From NCBI RefSeq assembly GCF_002777825.1, contig NZ_MEIR01000062.1:1-38837 (forward strand): a stretch of DNA of 38,837 nt, written 5' to 3'. Positions within the stretch are counted from its first letter, which is position 1; each line of letters opens with the position of its first letter. The translations under genes were made by a program, and so were the position numbers. Positions 18,772-28,316 of this stretch are shown here, piece after piece. The notes below the pieces were generated by a model, which was given only the letters and a program-made list of their open reading frames with translations, made no database searches and was not told where the DNA came from. This DNA is from Snodgrassella alvi. GTDB taxonomy: Bacteria > Pseudomonadota > Gammaproteobacteria > Burkholderiales > Neisseriaceae.

Positions 18772-19886
18772 TGAACAGCATGCAATCCTACCAATACTAT
18801 ATAGGCCTCATGTCTGGTACCAGCATGGACGGAATTGACGCAGTACTGGCCAAACTAACAAATACCCAATGGCAGGGCGTCTGTGCGCATGCGTTCATCC
18901 CCTATCCCGAAAATCTGAAACGAAAGTTACTGGCGCTGCAAACACCAGCGCACAACGAGCTGGCACAGGCTGCCGTACTGGCACAGGAACTGGCACACCT
19001 CAACGCACAGGCAGTTAGTGCCGTACTCACTGAAGCCGAAATAGAGGTTCAGGCGATAACGGCGCTTGGCTGCCACGGCCAGACCATACGCCATGCACCC
19101 GAGCAACACTACAGTATTCAGCTAATGGACTGGGCATTACTGGCCGAACTCACCGGCATTACTACTGTAGGCGATTTTCGCAGTCGCGATCTGGCCGCAG
19201 GTGGTCAGGGCGCCCCATTGGTACCAGCTTTTCATCAGGCCGTTTTTGCCAGTGAACAGCATAGTCGCGTGGTATTGAATCTGGGTGGCATTGCCAACAT
19301 CAGCGTGCTGCAACCCCAGCAGCCTGCTTTCGGTTTCGATACCGGACCAGCCAACATGCTTATGGACGCATGGGTACAACATCACTGGCAGCAGGAATTT
19401 GATTACAACGGTACACTGGCCAGTCAGGGACAGATAATTGAGCCACTATTGCAAGCCATGCTTGGCCATGACTACTTCAGCCAGCCCTATCCCAAAAGTA
19501 CCGGCCGCGATTTATTCAGTCTCGACTGGCTCAACCAATATCTCACCGGACAAGAAAAACCTGCTGATGTTTTGCGTACCTTGCTCGAGCTTACCGCACA
19601 AACTGCGGTAAACGCCATCATCAATACCGCACCCGACACCAATAACGTCTATGTCTGTGGTGGCGGAAGCCAAAACCGGCTCTTAATGCACACACTGGCA
19701 CAACTGCTTGAACAGCACCAGATTTCCCTACACAGTACCGATAATTTACAAATACCAGCACAACTGGTTGAAGCTGCTGCCTTTGCCTGGCTGGCGGCAT
19801 GCTGGTATCAACATCAACCCGTGCCCACCTATCATGCTACAGGGGCTGTCGGTGCGCGCATTCTCGGTTGCGGCTACTGGGCTTGA
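18771..19886 (+). CDS. anmK: Anhydro-N-acetylmuramic acid kinase
   Basis: Phosphorylates and opens 1,6-anhydroMurNAc during peptidoglycan recycling, giving MurNAc-6-phosphate. The 371-residue length matches the family. Key motifs are GLMSGTSMDGIDAVL (ATP site), GCHGQTIRH, GDFRSRDLAAGGQGAPLVPAFH with the catalytic Asp, LNLGGIANIS, FDTGPANMLMD, PYPKSTGRDLFS and VCGGGSQN. It overlaps the exonuclease gene by one base, so it is probably translated by coupling; a second ATG three codons in is possible. It adds recycling to the peptidoglycan functions of this window. Confidence 0.95.
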   Translation: MNSMQSYQYYIGLMSGTSMDGIDAVLAKLTNTQWQGVCAHAFIPYPENLKRKLLALQTPAHNELAQAAVLAQELAHLNAQAVSAVLTEAEIEVQAITALGCHGQTIRHAPEQHYSIQLMDWALLAELTGITTVGDFRSRDLAAGGQGAPLVPAFHQAVFASEQHSRVVLNLGGIANISVLQPQQPAFGFDTGPANMLMDAWVQHHWQQEFDYNGTLASQGQIIEPLLQAMLGHDYFSQPYPKSTGRDLFSLDWLNQYLTGQEKPADVLRTLLELTAQTAVNAIINTAPDTNNVYVCGGGSQNRLLMHTLAQLLEQHQISLHSTDNLQIPAQLVEAAAFAWLAACWYQHQPVPTYHATGAVGARILGCGYWA

Positions 19887-19903
19887 CTATCCGCAAAAAA
19901 CCG

Positions 19904-19933
19904 TTAAACCCTGTTATCAATATCAGCTATAAT
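19904..19933 (+). promoter_or_regulatory. Candidate ftsK promoter
   Basis: A consensus TATAAT lies at 19928-19933, with TTAAAC at 19904-19909 18 bases upstream. A second TATAAT at 19947-19952 has no good partner. Either would drive ftsK, which starts at 19999. Confidence 0.4.
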
Positions 19934-19998
19934 CGCCAACAGACCTTATAATAACCGGTTAATTTCAGATAAGAATACCGAATTCAATCGCAAGATTT

Positions 19999-22377
19999 AT
20001 GGCCACCACACGAAAAAAATCCGTCCCCCGTAAACAGCCGTCACAAAAAGTAAAATCGCAGAATGTGCAGGCGCAGAAAGTTAGCAAACCGAAACAGCCA
20101 TGGTTAATGAACCTGATTAACGATATTTTCTGGCTGCTGGCATTGATGATTACCTTGTTTACCAGCCTGTCATTAATCAGCTTCAATATGGCAGATCCGG
20201 CTTGGTCACGCGGCATCGTCCAAATTAACAAACCCCATAATTTAGCCGGCTTAACTGGAGCTTGGTTATCTGATATTGGCTACTATATTTGCGGACTATC
20301 CGTCTGGTGGAGCATTATCGCCGCTATCATGGCTCTGTATAGGAGCTTTCGTCCGCTAAACGCCCGTTCACTCAATACCAGCGATGACAGTACACCCTAT
20401 AGCAGCTGGCTAGCCTTAACTGGTTTATTTATCCTGCTCGTTTTCAGCCCTGCTCTGGAAAATCTGGTGTTTGCCAGCATGCTACAGAATGCCCTGCCTA
20501 TTGGTGCTGGCGGTGTGATCGGGCAATCACTCGGCAGGCTACTACAGCAATTTTTCGGCCTTACCGGCGGATTAATTATCAGTATCTTCATGATGCTGAT
20601 TGGCGTATCACTGTTACTACAGGTATCGTGGCTAACAGTAATTGAAAAACTTGGCGCTCAGTGTGAATGGTTCTGGTGCAAACTGCTGCGCCGGCCAAGA
20701 CGTCTGATTACTGAATTTCCCAACAATAAAACCGTACGGCGCATGGTCAAACAGGCCAAAACCATTACCGCCCAAAATATCGATACGCCTGTGCTTGCTA
20801 CCAGCAATCGCAAAACTGTAGCCGTGCGCACTGAACCCACAATAGCACAAAACATAACCGAACCAGCACCAGAATCCAGCCAGCCAGCCGCAACAAGTGA
20901 AAATGGCCTTATCCATTTACCAGATGTTGAATTACTGAGTAAGCCAACCAGCCAGCCAACCGTCGTCAACAGTGAACTTCTACAACAAACTGCCGCACAT
21001 ATCGAATCCAGATTAAAAGAATTCGGCGTTCAAGTAGAAGTTACCAGCGCTACCACAGGCCCTGTCATCACTCGCTATGAAATCGAACCGGCACAAGGCG
21101 TCAAAGGTAGCCAGATAGTTAACCTCAACAAAGACTTGGCACGCTCACTATCCGTCCAGAGCGTACGCATTGTCGAAACCATCGCCGGTAAAACCACCAT
21201 GGGAATTGAGCTACCCAATGATGAACGCCAAAGCGTTCTGCTAACAGAAATTCTTGGCGCAAAAATTTTCCACGATGCTGCCGATAAACTAACCATGGCC
21301 ATGGGTAAAGACATTGCCGGCGCACCAGTTATCGCCAGTCTGGCAAAAATGCCGCATTTACTGGTTGCCGGTACCACCGGCTCTGGTAAATCAGTTGGCG
21401 TCAACTGCATGATTCTGTCGATTCTATACAAAGCACAGCCAGATGAAGTACGCTTCATCATGGTAGACCCGAAAATGCTCGAATTAAGCGTATACGACGG
21501 CATCCCGCACCTGCTGGCACCAGTAGTCACCGACATGAAAGAAGCCGCACAGGCACTCAACTGGTGCGTTACCGAAATGGAAAAACGCTACCGGCTGCTG
21601 GCACACGTAGGTGTACGCAACATCATTGGCTTCAACGACAAAGTAGCAGCAGCCAAAGCTGCTTCCACCCCACTGGTCAACCCATTCAGTAACAATCCGG
21701 ATGAACCGGAGCCGCTAGATAAACTGCCTTACATTGTAGTAGTCATTGACGAACTGGCCGACCTAATGATGGTTGAAGGCAAAAAAGTAGAACAACAGAT
21801 TGCCCGTCTGGCACAAAAAGCCCGAGCTGCCGGCATTCACCTGATACTGGCTACCCAGCGCCCCAGCGTCGACGTCATTACCGGCTTGATTAAAGCCAAC
21901 ATCCCCACTCGGCTTTCCTTTCAGGTATCCAGCAAAATCGATAGCCGCACCATTCTCGACCAGATGGGCGCAGAAAACCTGCTTGGCAAAGGTGATATGC
22001 TGTTTTTACCGCCCGGTCAGGCTGAACCAACCCGCCTGCATGGCGCATTTGTGTCCGACGAAGAAGTACATGCCGTTGTTAATTTCATCAAACAGCAGGC
22101 GCCCACCCAGTACGTGGAAGGTTTACTGTCTGGCGAAGCTGCCCAGACCAACGTCAATCAGGTTAACCCAAATGCCAACAGTGACGAATTATTTGATCAG
22201 GCAGTGGCTTTCGTACTGGAAACACGCAAAACTTCTATTTCCTCATTACAACGCCATCTACGCATTGGTTACAACCGTGCCGCCAACCTGATGGAAGCAC
22301 TCGAAGCTGCTGGCATTGTCTCTGCGGCCGAACTGGGAGGCAACCGGAGGATTCTGGCACAAAAAGACAATTTGTAG
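19999..22377 (+). CDS. ftsK: DNA translocase FtsK
   Basis: Septum-located DNA pump that moves chromosome ends apart and activates XerCD at dif; 792 residues. A basic N-terminal tail is followed by four membrane helices (about 35-215) and a short Pro/Thr/Ser-rich linker of roughly 100 residues. Next comes the motor with Walker A GTTGSGKS (458-465) and Walker [14 protein letters not shown] (Asp584), [15 protein letters not shown] and [18 protein letters not shown]. The C-terminal gamma winged helix (about 720-792, [15 protein letters not shown]) reads KOPS. The linker is much shorter than in E. coli FtsK, as usual outside the enterics. A hairpin follows the stop. Confidence 0.95.
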   Translation: MATTRKKSVPRKQPSQKVKSQNVQAQKVSKPKQPWLMNLINDIFWLLALMITLFTSLSLISFNMADPAWSRGIVQINKPHNLAGLTGAWLSDIGYYICGLSVWWSIIAAIMALYRSFRPLNARSLNTSDDSTPYSSWLALTGLFILLVFSPALENLVFASMLQNALPIGAGGVIGQSLGRLLQQFFGLTGGLIISIFMMLIGVSLLLQVSWLTVIEKLGAQCEWFWCKLLRRPRRLITEFPNNKTVRRMVKQAKTITAQNIDTPVLATSNRKTVAVRTEPTIAQNITEPAPESSQPAATSENGLIHLPDVELLSKPTSQPTVVNSELLQQTAAHIESRLKEFGVQVEVTSATTGPVITRYEIEPAQGVKGSQIVNLNKDLARSLSVQSVRIVETIAGKTTMGIELPNDERQSVLLTEILGAKIFHDAADKLTMAMGKDIAGAPVIASLAKMPHLLVAGTTGSGKSVGVNCMILSILYKAQPDEVRFIMVDPKMLELSVYDGIPHLLAPVVTDMKEAAQALNWCVTEMEKRYRLLAHVGVRNIIGFNDKVAAAKAASTPLVNPFSNNPDEPEPLDKLPYIVVVIDELADLMMVEGKKVEQQIARLAQKARAAGIHLILATQRPSVDVITGLIKANIPTRLSFQVSSKIDSRTILDQMGAENLLGKGDMLFLPPGQAEPTRLHGAFVSDEEVHAVVNFIKQQAPTQYVEGLLSGEAAQTNVNQVNPNANSDELFDQAVAFVLETRKTSISSLQRHLRIGYNRAANLMEALEAAGIVSAAELGGNRRILAQKDNL

Positions 22378-22413
22378 CACACTGCCATCAATTCCAAAAC
22401 CGTCCATATAACA

Positions 22414-22446
22414 AGGCCGCAATAAACACATCTTTATTGCGGCTTT
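22414..22446. terminator. Bidirectional terminator hairpin between ftsK and lgt
   Basis: A perfect 11-bp stem (GCCGCAATAAA 22416-22426 with TTTATTGCGGC 22433-22443) is extended by two weaker pairs and has a CACATC loop. It lies between convergent ftsK and lgt. T tracts are short on both sides (TTT on the plus strand). Confidence 0.7.
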
Positions 22447-22466
22447 AACCATATTACCAGTCTAGC

Positions 22467-23318
22467 TTACTTCGCTTTCCTGCCGGCATAAACAAAGCCA
22501 ATTACACCAATCACAATCATCGGCAAACTGAGCCATTGCCCCATCGACATATGCATCGCCAGCAGACCAAGAAAATCATCTGGTTCGCGCGCAAATTCAA
22601 CAATAAAACGGAATACCCCATAGCCCAGCAAAAACAGCATTGATGCTTGTCCCAACGGGCGTGGCTTTTTGGTAAACAGCCACATAATCACAAACAACAC
22701 AATCCCTTCAAGTATAAATTCATAAAGCTGCGAAGGATGGCGCGGCAACATCTGAAACTTCTCCCATACCGGCAACCATTTCTGCGGGTCCTGCATCACC
22801 AGCATCACATCATTTTCACGTGCATGCGGAAAACCCATTGCCCAGAAAGCATCTACACTGGTCACCCGCCCCCATAGCTCACCATTAATAAAATTACCAA
22901 TACGACCACATGCCAGCCCAAGCGGTACTAAAGGCGCAACAAAATCTGCTACCGCCCAAAACTTAACCCGGTGTTTGCGCGCAAACAGCCACATCGCTAC
23001 CAGTACACCAACAAAACCACCATGAAACGACATCCCGCCCTGCCAAACTTTCAGAATCTCCAGCGGATGATGCAAATAAAAAGCCGACTGATAAAACAGC
23101 ACATAGCCAAGACGCCCGCCAAGAATTACCCCCAGCACACCCCAGGTAATAAAATCATCCAGCATCTCATTGGTAAAAACCGATTGCCCGCTCTTAATCC
23201 GCTTACGTCCCAGCCAGATAAACAAACAAAAACCAACAATATAACTCAACGCATACCAGCGAATCGCCAGTGGTCCCAGATGCACCAGCACCGGGTCAAA
23301 ATTCGGATGAATCATCAT
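22467..23318 (-). CDS. lgt: Prolipoprotein diacylglyceryl transferase
   Basis: First enzyme of lipoprotein maturation; transfers diacylglycerol from phosphatidylglycerol to the lipobox cysteine in the inner membrane. 283 residues with seven membrane helices. The signature [14 protein letters not shown] is at residues 138-151, with the conserved His99 in SFHGGFVG and RHPSQLYE further on. Two adjacent ATGs allow a one-residue shift; AGGA lies about eleven bases upstream. At least two predicted lipoproteins in this window (Ape1 and the LdcA homologue) would be its substrates. It is convergent with ftsK and divergent from hmp. Confidence 0.95.
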   Translation of the reverse strand: MMIHPNFDPVLVHLGPLAIRWYALSYIVGFCLFIWLGRKRIKSGQSVFTNEMLDDFITWGVLGVILGGRLGYVLFYQSAFYLHHPLEILKVWQGGMSFHGGFVGVLVAMWLFARKHRVKFWAVADFVAPLVPLGLACGRIGNFINGELWGRVTSVDAFWAMGFPHARENDVMLVMQDPQKWLPVWEKFQMLPRHPSQLYEFILEGIVLFVIMWLFTKKPRPLGQASMLFLLGYGVFRFIVEFAREPDDFLGLLAMHMSMGQWLSLPMIVIGVIGFVYAGRKAK

Positions 23319-23526
23319 AAACTTGTCATTCCTCAGATATCTTGCTCATCATCTCATCTGCCACAACCACATGCGTCAGATAACAGCCAGCACGGCCATA
23401 AATACAACAGTTAAAACAGCACACAGTTTAACCCATATTAGCCAAACCATGCGCCCCTTTCAGTAACTCTACTTCCCCATAAACATACCAGAGTAAAAAT
23501 AATCCTCACAAACAGTTCTATGCACA

Positions 23527-23555
23527 TTGACAGTCAGTAATAGGCACCCTAAGAT
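23527..23555 (+). promoter_or_regulatory. Sigma70-type promoter of hmp
   Basis: A perfect -35 TTGACA (23527-23532) and TAAGAT (23550-23555) with an optimal 17-base spacer. Transcription would start near 23562, inside the palindrome assigned to NsrR, which fits simple repression. Confidence 0.7.
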
Positions 23556-23557
23556 AA

Positions 23558-23580
23558 AATATGTATTTTATATACATATT
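23558..23580 (+). promoter_or_regulatory. Predicted NsrR operator of hmp
   Basis: A 23-bp palindrome: AATATGTAT and ATACATATT separated by five bases. It has the 11-1-11 layout of known NsrR sites and by my alignment differs from the remembered consensus (AAGATGYATTT, one base, its complement) at about three positions. It begins just downstream of the -10 element. Since nsrR is the next gene after hmp, NO-responsive repression of hmp by NsrR is a strong inference. Confidence 0.75.
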
Positions 23581-23601
23581 AAATTTTTCGGGAGAACAAC
23601 C

Positions 23602-24819
23602 ATGCAATTAACTACCAGACAAATCAAACTGGTTCAGGCAACTATTCCCGCACTACAAAAACATGGCGTTGAATTGACCCGTTACTTCTACAACAGGATG
23701 CTCAGCAACAACCCAGACTTGAAAGAAATATTCAACCTCGGCAACCAGCGCAACGATGCTCAGCCACACGCTCTGGCCAGCACCATACTTGCCTACGCAC
23801 AAAACATCACCACATTACAGAATCTTGACAGCGCCATCAGCCAGATAGCGCACCGCCATGTCAGTCTAGATATTCAGCCAGACCAGTATCCAATAGTTGG
23901 CACCAATCTGCTGCACTCCATCAGCGAAGTATTAAACATACCCATGGACAGCGAACTGATAGAAGCGTGGAGCGCAGCCTACCAGCAACTGGCTGATATT
24001 CTCATACAGGCCGAAGCAAACCTTTACCAGCAACATGACAGCACCAAAGGCGGCTGGAATGGCTGGAAAAAATTCAAAATTGTCGATAAACAAGAAGAAA
24101 GCAGCGAAATTACCTCATTTTATTTGCAACCAGTCGACAACAGCCCATTGCCGGAATACCATCCCGGCCAGTACATCTCCGTTCGCATCATAGTGCCGCA
24201 ACTAGGTATCAGACAACCGCGCCAATACTCCCTTTCCGACAGCAACCATCCCGAATATTTCCGCATAAGCGTCAAAAAAGAAACTGCCGATCAGCAGCAT
24301 GATGCAGGTTACGTTTCCACAACCCTGCATGAACATTACCAGATTGGCGACGAAATAGAAGTTACCCACCCAACCGGCACATTTTTATTACACAATCCAG
24401 ATAAAAATATTGTACTGATTAGCGCAGGTGTGGGCATTACTCCAATGATAGCCATCCTCAATACCCTCGCAGCAGAAAACAATCCGCACCAGCAGATTAG
24501 TTTCATCCACGCCTGCCGCAACAGCAGTGTACTGGCCATGTATCAGCACATCATCGAATTACAGCAAACCATGCCTAATCTACACAGCTATCTGGCCTGC
24601 GCAAATCCAGGCACAGAATTTTCCGCAGACAAAATCGGCCGGCTGGAGCTATCCGAGCTAAATCGCGTCTTGCTGCCAGCAGATGCCGACTATTATATCT
24701 GCGGTCCCAAACAATTTATGCATAGCCAGTACCAGACCTTGCGTAACCTGCATATACCGCAGAATCAAATCTATATGGAACTGTTTGGTACAGGCGGATT
24801 CAGCCAGCTCACAGCCTGA
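23602..24819 (+). CDS. hmp: Flavohaemoglobin nitric oxide dioxygenase
   Basis: Detoxifies nitric oxide to nitrate using O2 and NAD(P)H. The start at 23602 has a GGGAG ribosome site and gives 405 residues aligned with E. coli Hmp; the frame is open 25 codons upstream without similarity. The globin domain has Tyr30 (distal) and proximal His86 in IAHRHVSL. The FAD domain follows at about residue 150 (GGWNGWKKFKIV, RQYSLSDS), then the NAD domain (ISAGVGITPM, YICGPKQFM). The C-terminus ends in FGTGGF where many homologues have an FGP motif, a small divergence near the flavin. It is controlled by the NsrR palindrome upstream and followed after 85 bases by nsrR. Confidence 0.93.
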   Translation: MQLTTRQIKLVQATIPALQKHGVELTRYFYNRMLSNNPDLKEIFNLGNQRNDAQPHALASTILAYAQNITTLQNLDSAISQIAHRHVSLDIQPDQYPIVGTNLLHSISEVLNIPMDSELIEAWSAAYQQLADILIQAEANLYQQHDSTKGGWNGWKKFKIVDKQEESSEITSFYLQPVDNSPLPEYHPGQYISVRIIVPQLGIRQPRQYSLSDSNHPEYFRISVKKETADQQHDAGYVSTTLHEHYQIGDEIEVTHPTGTFLLHNPDKNIVLISAGVGITPMIAILNTLAAENNPHQQISFIHACRNSSVLAMYQHIIELQQTMPNLHSYLACANPGTEFSADKIGRLELSELNRVLLPADADYYICGPKQFMHSQYQTLRNLHIPQNQIYMELFGTGGFSQLTA

Positions 24820-24904
24820 GAAATCAACTGCAATTTAAACGTAAAACTTTTCATGGCAGCTGAAAACAGGCAAAATTATTCCATCAACAGCCCGACAGTC
24901 TGCC

Positions 24905-25354
24905 ATGCAATTAAACCGCTTCACCGATTTAGGCTTGCGCGTACTAATATCACTGCAATACCTGCCCGAATCCAAGCTTTCCACAGTAGAAAGCCTCGCC
25001 AAACAGCTCAACGTATCCAGAAATCATCTGGTAAAAATTGTTTATTTTATGGCACAAACCGGCTGGATTGATTCATTCAAAGGCAGAAACGGCGGTATCA
25101 GGCTGTCTGCCCTTAGCCATGGTCTCAAACTAGGCGACATCGTTCAGGCACTAGAACAGGCTTCGTCCGAAACGCCTGCGTTAATCAACTGTCAGCAGTC
25201 ACCCTGTTCAATAACAGAATTCTGTTACCTGCCACAAATATTCAGCGAAGCACAGCAGGCTTTTTATCATTCACTAAACTGCTATACCCTCAGACAGCTA
25301 CAGGCACCGGCCACCAATCAGGCCGTCCTCAAATGGCTGGATCAACACAATTAA
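24905..25354 (+). CDS. nsrR: NO-sensing Rrf2-family repressor NsrR
   Basis: Iron-sulfur transcription repressor of 149 residues that loses DNA binding on reaction with nitric oxide. The winged-helix N-terminus (MQLNRFTDLGLRVLISLQYL) with recognition region NVSRNHLVKIV is typical. The cluster ligands Cys96, Cys101 and Cys107 follow the NsrR spacing (four then five residues), which separates it from IscR. Its neighbour hmp carries a matching operator. Probably transcribed with hmp, making an autoregulated pair; no separate strong promoter was recognised in the 85-base gap, and no clear ribosome site precedes the ATG. Confidence 0.92.
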   Translation: MQLNRFTDLGLRVLISLQYLPESKLSTVESLAKQLNVSRNHLVKIVYFMAQTGWIDSFKGRNGGIRLSALSHGLKLGDIVQALEQASSETPALINCQQSPCSITEFCYLPQIFSEAQQAFYHSLNCYTLRQLQAPATNQAVLKWLDQHN

Positions 25355-25396
25355 CCCAGACAAGGTATGCGCAAACACAGACACAGCCTGAATAAA

Positions 25397-26590
25397 CTAC
25401 ATTACATCTTCCGTTTCTGATGACGGAGTCTCAATAGCAGGCGCACCCACTATTCCATTAAGCAAACCTTCAACTGCCGGCGGTTGCGGAATCAAAGTAT
25501 TCAAAGCCAGCACAGAAGCATTTAAAACCGGGTAGTCCCTGAAATCAATCTGATAACCGCCATCACTTGTCGAATGCAAACTGGCGCGGGCACCAAGCGG
25601 GAAAGTTACCTTATCAGCAACATGACCAAAAGGAAATCCGGTTAATACCGGCACCTTCGTCAACCGAGCCATCGTCTGTACCACAGAATTGAATGTATAA
25701 CTACTGTCATACACATCCCGAATCGATCCCATACGGAAATTACCCAGCACAATTGCCTGCTGGCGGCCGAGAATGCCGCTCAGATACAAAGTCTGAAGCA
25801 TACGTTCAATCCGATATGGCTGCTCACCTACATCCTCAATAAACAGAATACCGCCATCTACCTGCGGCATATAAGGTGAACCCACCAGAGCAGACAACAC
25901 ACTTAGATTACCACCCCATAAAATCCCCTCTGCCTGAACCTGATAGTTCTGCATAGCAGCAACCCTAACCGACATAGCCGGATTACAACTGTTATCAATA
26001 AAAGAACGAGTAGTAAACTCACTCATCTGTGGCTTGCCGAATTCACTATACAACATTGGTCCGGCAAAACTGCACATCTGCCCCTGCGCCAGCAAAGCCA
26101 GTTGCACCGCAGTCACATCACTATAACCAAACAATAACGTACCCTGTTCACGCATCCGCGCACCCAGGGTTGACCAGTTAACCAGCGGCAAAATACGCAT
26201 TGCACCATAGCCACCGCGTAACCCCATCAGCACCTTTGGCACGGGTACACGACCAGCGGCCACATCCTGCAAATCAGCAGCCCGCTCAGCATCACTGCCA
26301 GCAAAACGCTGATAGCGACGCACAGACGCCTGCTGATTACTGACTGCAAAACCAGCCACAGCCAGACGCTGCGCCGCCAGTTCACTGCGACTGGTACTCT
26401 CTCCAAAACCAGAACAGGCAAAAATACGCATAGTATTCAAATTATTATTCGATTGTACAGGTACTTTAGGTGAAGACGTTGTGGGTACAGAAGGCTGCTG
26501 AGTACTACCACATGCCTGTAATAAGCCAGCACCTGCAAAAGCAGCACTAGCACGCAAAAAACCACGACGGCTCTGTTGTTGGGCATCCAT
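25397..26590 (-). CDS. ldcA: LD-carboxypeptidase (S66) with Tat signal and lipobox
   Basis: Serine peptidase that removes the terminal D-Ala from tetrapeptide stems, giving tripeptides. 397 residues. The N-terminus has a twin-arginine motif SRRGFL (Arg8, Arg9), a hydrophobic stretch and a lipobox LLQAC (Cys27), so it should be exported folded and lipid-anchored. The catalytic triad is Ser157 (FGYSDVTA), Glu252 (FIEDVGEQPYRIERM) and His323 (FPFGHV). E. coli LdcA is cytoplasmic, whereas gonococcal LdcA is known to be periplasmic, so this location fits Neisseriaceae. An AGGAAGTGAG ribosome site precedes the start. It would act on the same sacculus as PatA/PatB/Ape1 and the M23 enzyme. Confidence 0.9.
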   Translation of the reverse strand: MDAQQQSRRGFLRASAAFAGAGLLQACGSTQQPSVPTTSSPKVPVQSNNNLNTMRIFACSGFGESTSRSELAAQRLAVAGFAVSNQQASVRRYQRFAGSDAERAADLQDVAAGRVPVPKVLMGLRGGYGAMRILPLVNWSTLGARMREQGTLLFGYSDVTAVQLALLAQGQMCSFAGPMLYSEFGKPQMSEFTTRSFIDNSCNPAMSVRVAAMQNYQVQAEGILWGGNLSVLSALVGSPYMPQVDGGILFIEDVGEQPYRIERMLQTLYLSGILGRQQAIVLGNFRMGSIRDVYDSSYTFNSVVQTMARLTKVPVLTGFPFGHVADKVTFPLGARASLHSTSDGGYQIDFRDYPVLNASVLALNTLIPQPPAVEGLLNGIVGAPAIETPSSETEDVM

Positions 26591-26744
26591 AAAAACTCAC
26601 TTCCTGATCCAGTGAACTAGCTGAGTGAAAACACCAGCCATTGTAGCAAAAGACAGTTCATACCGATTAACAGCCAGAACTAGAACATTAAAGCCGACAC
26701 ACACCAACCATACCTTACTATAGCCCAGTTTGTCATAAGTAGCA

Positions 26745-26782
26745 GCAAAAATAACAAATAGGCATGGAATCACCATGCCTAT
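26745..26782 (-). terminator. Terminator of pepD
   Basis: A perfect 10-bp stem (ATAGGCATGG 26758-26767 with CCATGCCTAT 26773-26782, loop of five) is followed on the minus strand by TTTGTTATTTTTG. It lies about 20 bases after the pepD stop codon. Confidence 0.85.
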
Positions 26783-26800
26783 CTGAATAAAACCAACCTA

Positions 26801-28249
26801 TCACTGGCGCGGTGGTATCGATTTCAGCAAATCCAGTAAAATAGCCCAGCACTCAGCCACAGCAGCAATCTCTACCCGTTCTTTAGGCGAATGAGCAGCA
26901 CGAATAGTCGGCCCGAAAGAAACCATATCCAGATGTGGCGCCTTACCACTGAGAATACCGCATTCCAAACCAGCATGAATGATCTGTAACGGTGGCTGTT
27001 TGCCATAATGTCTGGCAAATATATCACTGGTAAGCTTCAGCAATGGCGAATCTGCATTCGGTGCCCAACCCGGAAAATCCGCCGTTAAATCCAGACGCGC
27101 ATCAGCCAAACGAGCCAGAGCCGCCAGACGCAGACTAAACTCATCTTTCGGCGTTTCCAGAAGCGAGCGCATCAGACAATGTATCTGCAAGCCCTCGGCA
27201 CTGGTTTTCACCTCGCCAATATTGGATGAAGTTTCCACAATACCGGTAAACTCCGCACTCATGCGCATAACCCCATTGGGCACAGCCACCAGTAAGTCCA
27301 GCGCTTTCTGCGTGCTCGCCAGAGTAGCAGCCTGCGGCAGAGTTTCTGCCGGTAACACCTCAATACACAACTGCGTTTCTTCTGCCCATTCTGCCGCAAC
27401 AGCAGCAGCAATTGGTTCCACTGCCGCACGGGCTGCTGCCTCATCCATCACAATAACAGCCTGAGCCTCACGCGTAATCACATTACGCAACTCACCACCC
27501 TGCCATGAGCCCAGAGCAAACGGTTTCTGCGCATACACACTAGCCAGAATCCGAGCCAGCAGCACATTAGCATTGGCATGATTCTTATCAATATCTACTC
27601 CGGAATGGCCACCGCGTAAACCAGATACCCGAATCGTACAAGCAGGTGCCTGTTTAGACTGCCATTCCAGTGGCAAAGTTATACTGGCATCACGACCACC
27701 GGCACAGCCAATAAAAATCTCACCCGCTTCTTCTGTATCCAAATTAATCAGGTAAGGCATCTGCAACCAGTCTGCATCTAGTGCCTCTGCACCGCCCATG
27801 CCGATTTCTTCTTCTACCGTAATAATCAGTGTTAATTCAGGATGAGCCACATCATCAGCAAACAGCACCGCCAGCCCCATAGCCAGGCCGATACCATTAT
27901 CAGCACCCAGCGTTGTATCGTTAGCCCAAACCCAGCCATCCTCAATCCTGGTCTGAATCGGATCACACTGAAAATCATGCTGCGACTCAGCACCTTTCTG
28001 CGCCACCATATCCATATGTGCCTGAAGTGCTACCGGTGCGCAATTTTCCATACCCTGCGTAGTCGGCTTACAGATGCGAAGATTTCCCTTAGCATCAATA
28101 TCTGTCTTCAGACCACGCTCCTGCGCTGCCTGCACCAGCATTTCCCGCACAGCCCGTTCATGAAAAGTCGGACGTGGCACAGCACACAAACGTGCAAACC
28201 ACTGCCACACCAGCTGCGGCTGCAATTGTTCAATTTCACTCATATTCAT
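26801..28249 (-). CDS. pepD: Aminoacyl-histidine dipeptidase (peptidase D, M20 family)
   Basis: Cytosolic zinc dipeptidase hydrolysing Xaa-His and other dipeptides; 482 residues, the usual length. Metal-site motifs are QAHMDMV (His78, Asp80), TLGADNGIG (bridging Asp117), VEEEIGMGG with the catalytic Glu, NLDTEE, and a C-terminal His in AAHSPKERVE. LRGGHSGVDI is also typical of the PepD subgroup. Two ATGs two codons apart are possible starts. It is downstream of ubiE on the same strand but separated from it by a terminator, and it has its own terminator. Confidence 0.93.
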   Translation of the reverse strand: MNMSEIEQLQPQLVWQWFARLCAVPRPTFHERAVREMLVQAAQERGLKTDIDAKGNLRICKPTTQGMENCAPVALQAHMDMVAQKGAESQHDFQCDPIQTRIEDGWVWANDTTLGADNGIGLAMGLAVLFADDVAHPELTLIITVEEEIGMGGAEALDADWLQMPYLINLDTEEAGEIFIGCAGGRDASITLPLEWQSKQAPACTIRVSGLRGGHSGVDIDKNHANANVLLARILASVYAQKPFALGSWQGGELRNVITREAQAVIVMDEAAARAAVEPIAAAVAAEWAEETQLCIEVLPAETLPQAATLASTQKALDLLVAVPNGVMRMSAEFTGIVETSSNIGEVKTSAEGLQIHCLMRSLLETPKDEFSLRLAALARLADARLDLTADFPGWAPNADSPLLKLTSDIFARHYGKQPPLQIIHAGLECGILSGKAPHLDMVSFGPTIRAAHSPKERVEIAAVAECWAILLDLLKSIPPRQ

Positions 28250-28261
28250 ACTCAGTCACAG

Positions 28262-28297
28262 ATAAAAATAAATCAGGCTACCATATGGCAGCCTGAA
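28262..28297 (-). terminator. Terminator of ubiE built from a DUS-like inverted repeat
   Basis: On the minus strand a 10-bp stem with one G-U pair (TCAGGCTGCC, ATAT, GGTAGCCTGA) is followed by TTTATTTTTAT. One arm read on the plus strand is GGCAGCCTGAA, 11 of 12 bases of the uptake sequence attributed to Kingella. Terminators made from inverted uptake sequences are common in Neisseria. Confidence 0.8.
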
Positions 28298-28316
28298 CAC
28301 AGAGTCAACCAGCAAA

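Noticed and set aside
21075-21560. Minus-strand ORF antisense to ftsK
   Set aside because: It covers the conserved FtsK motor region; no family similarity and no expression signals.
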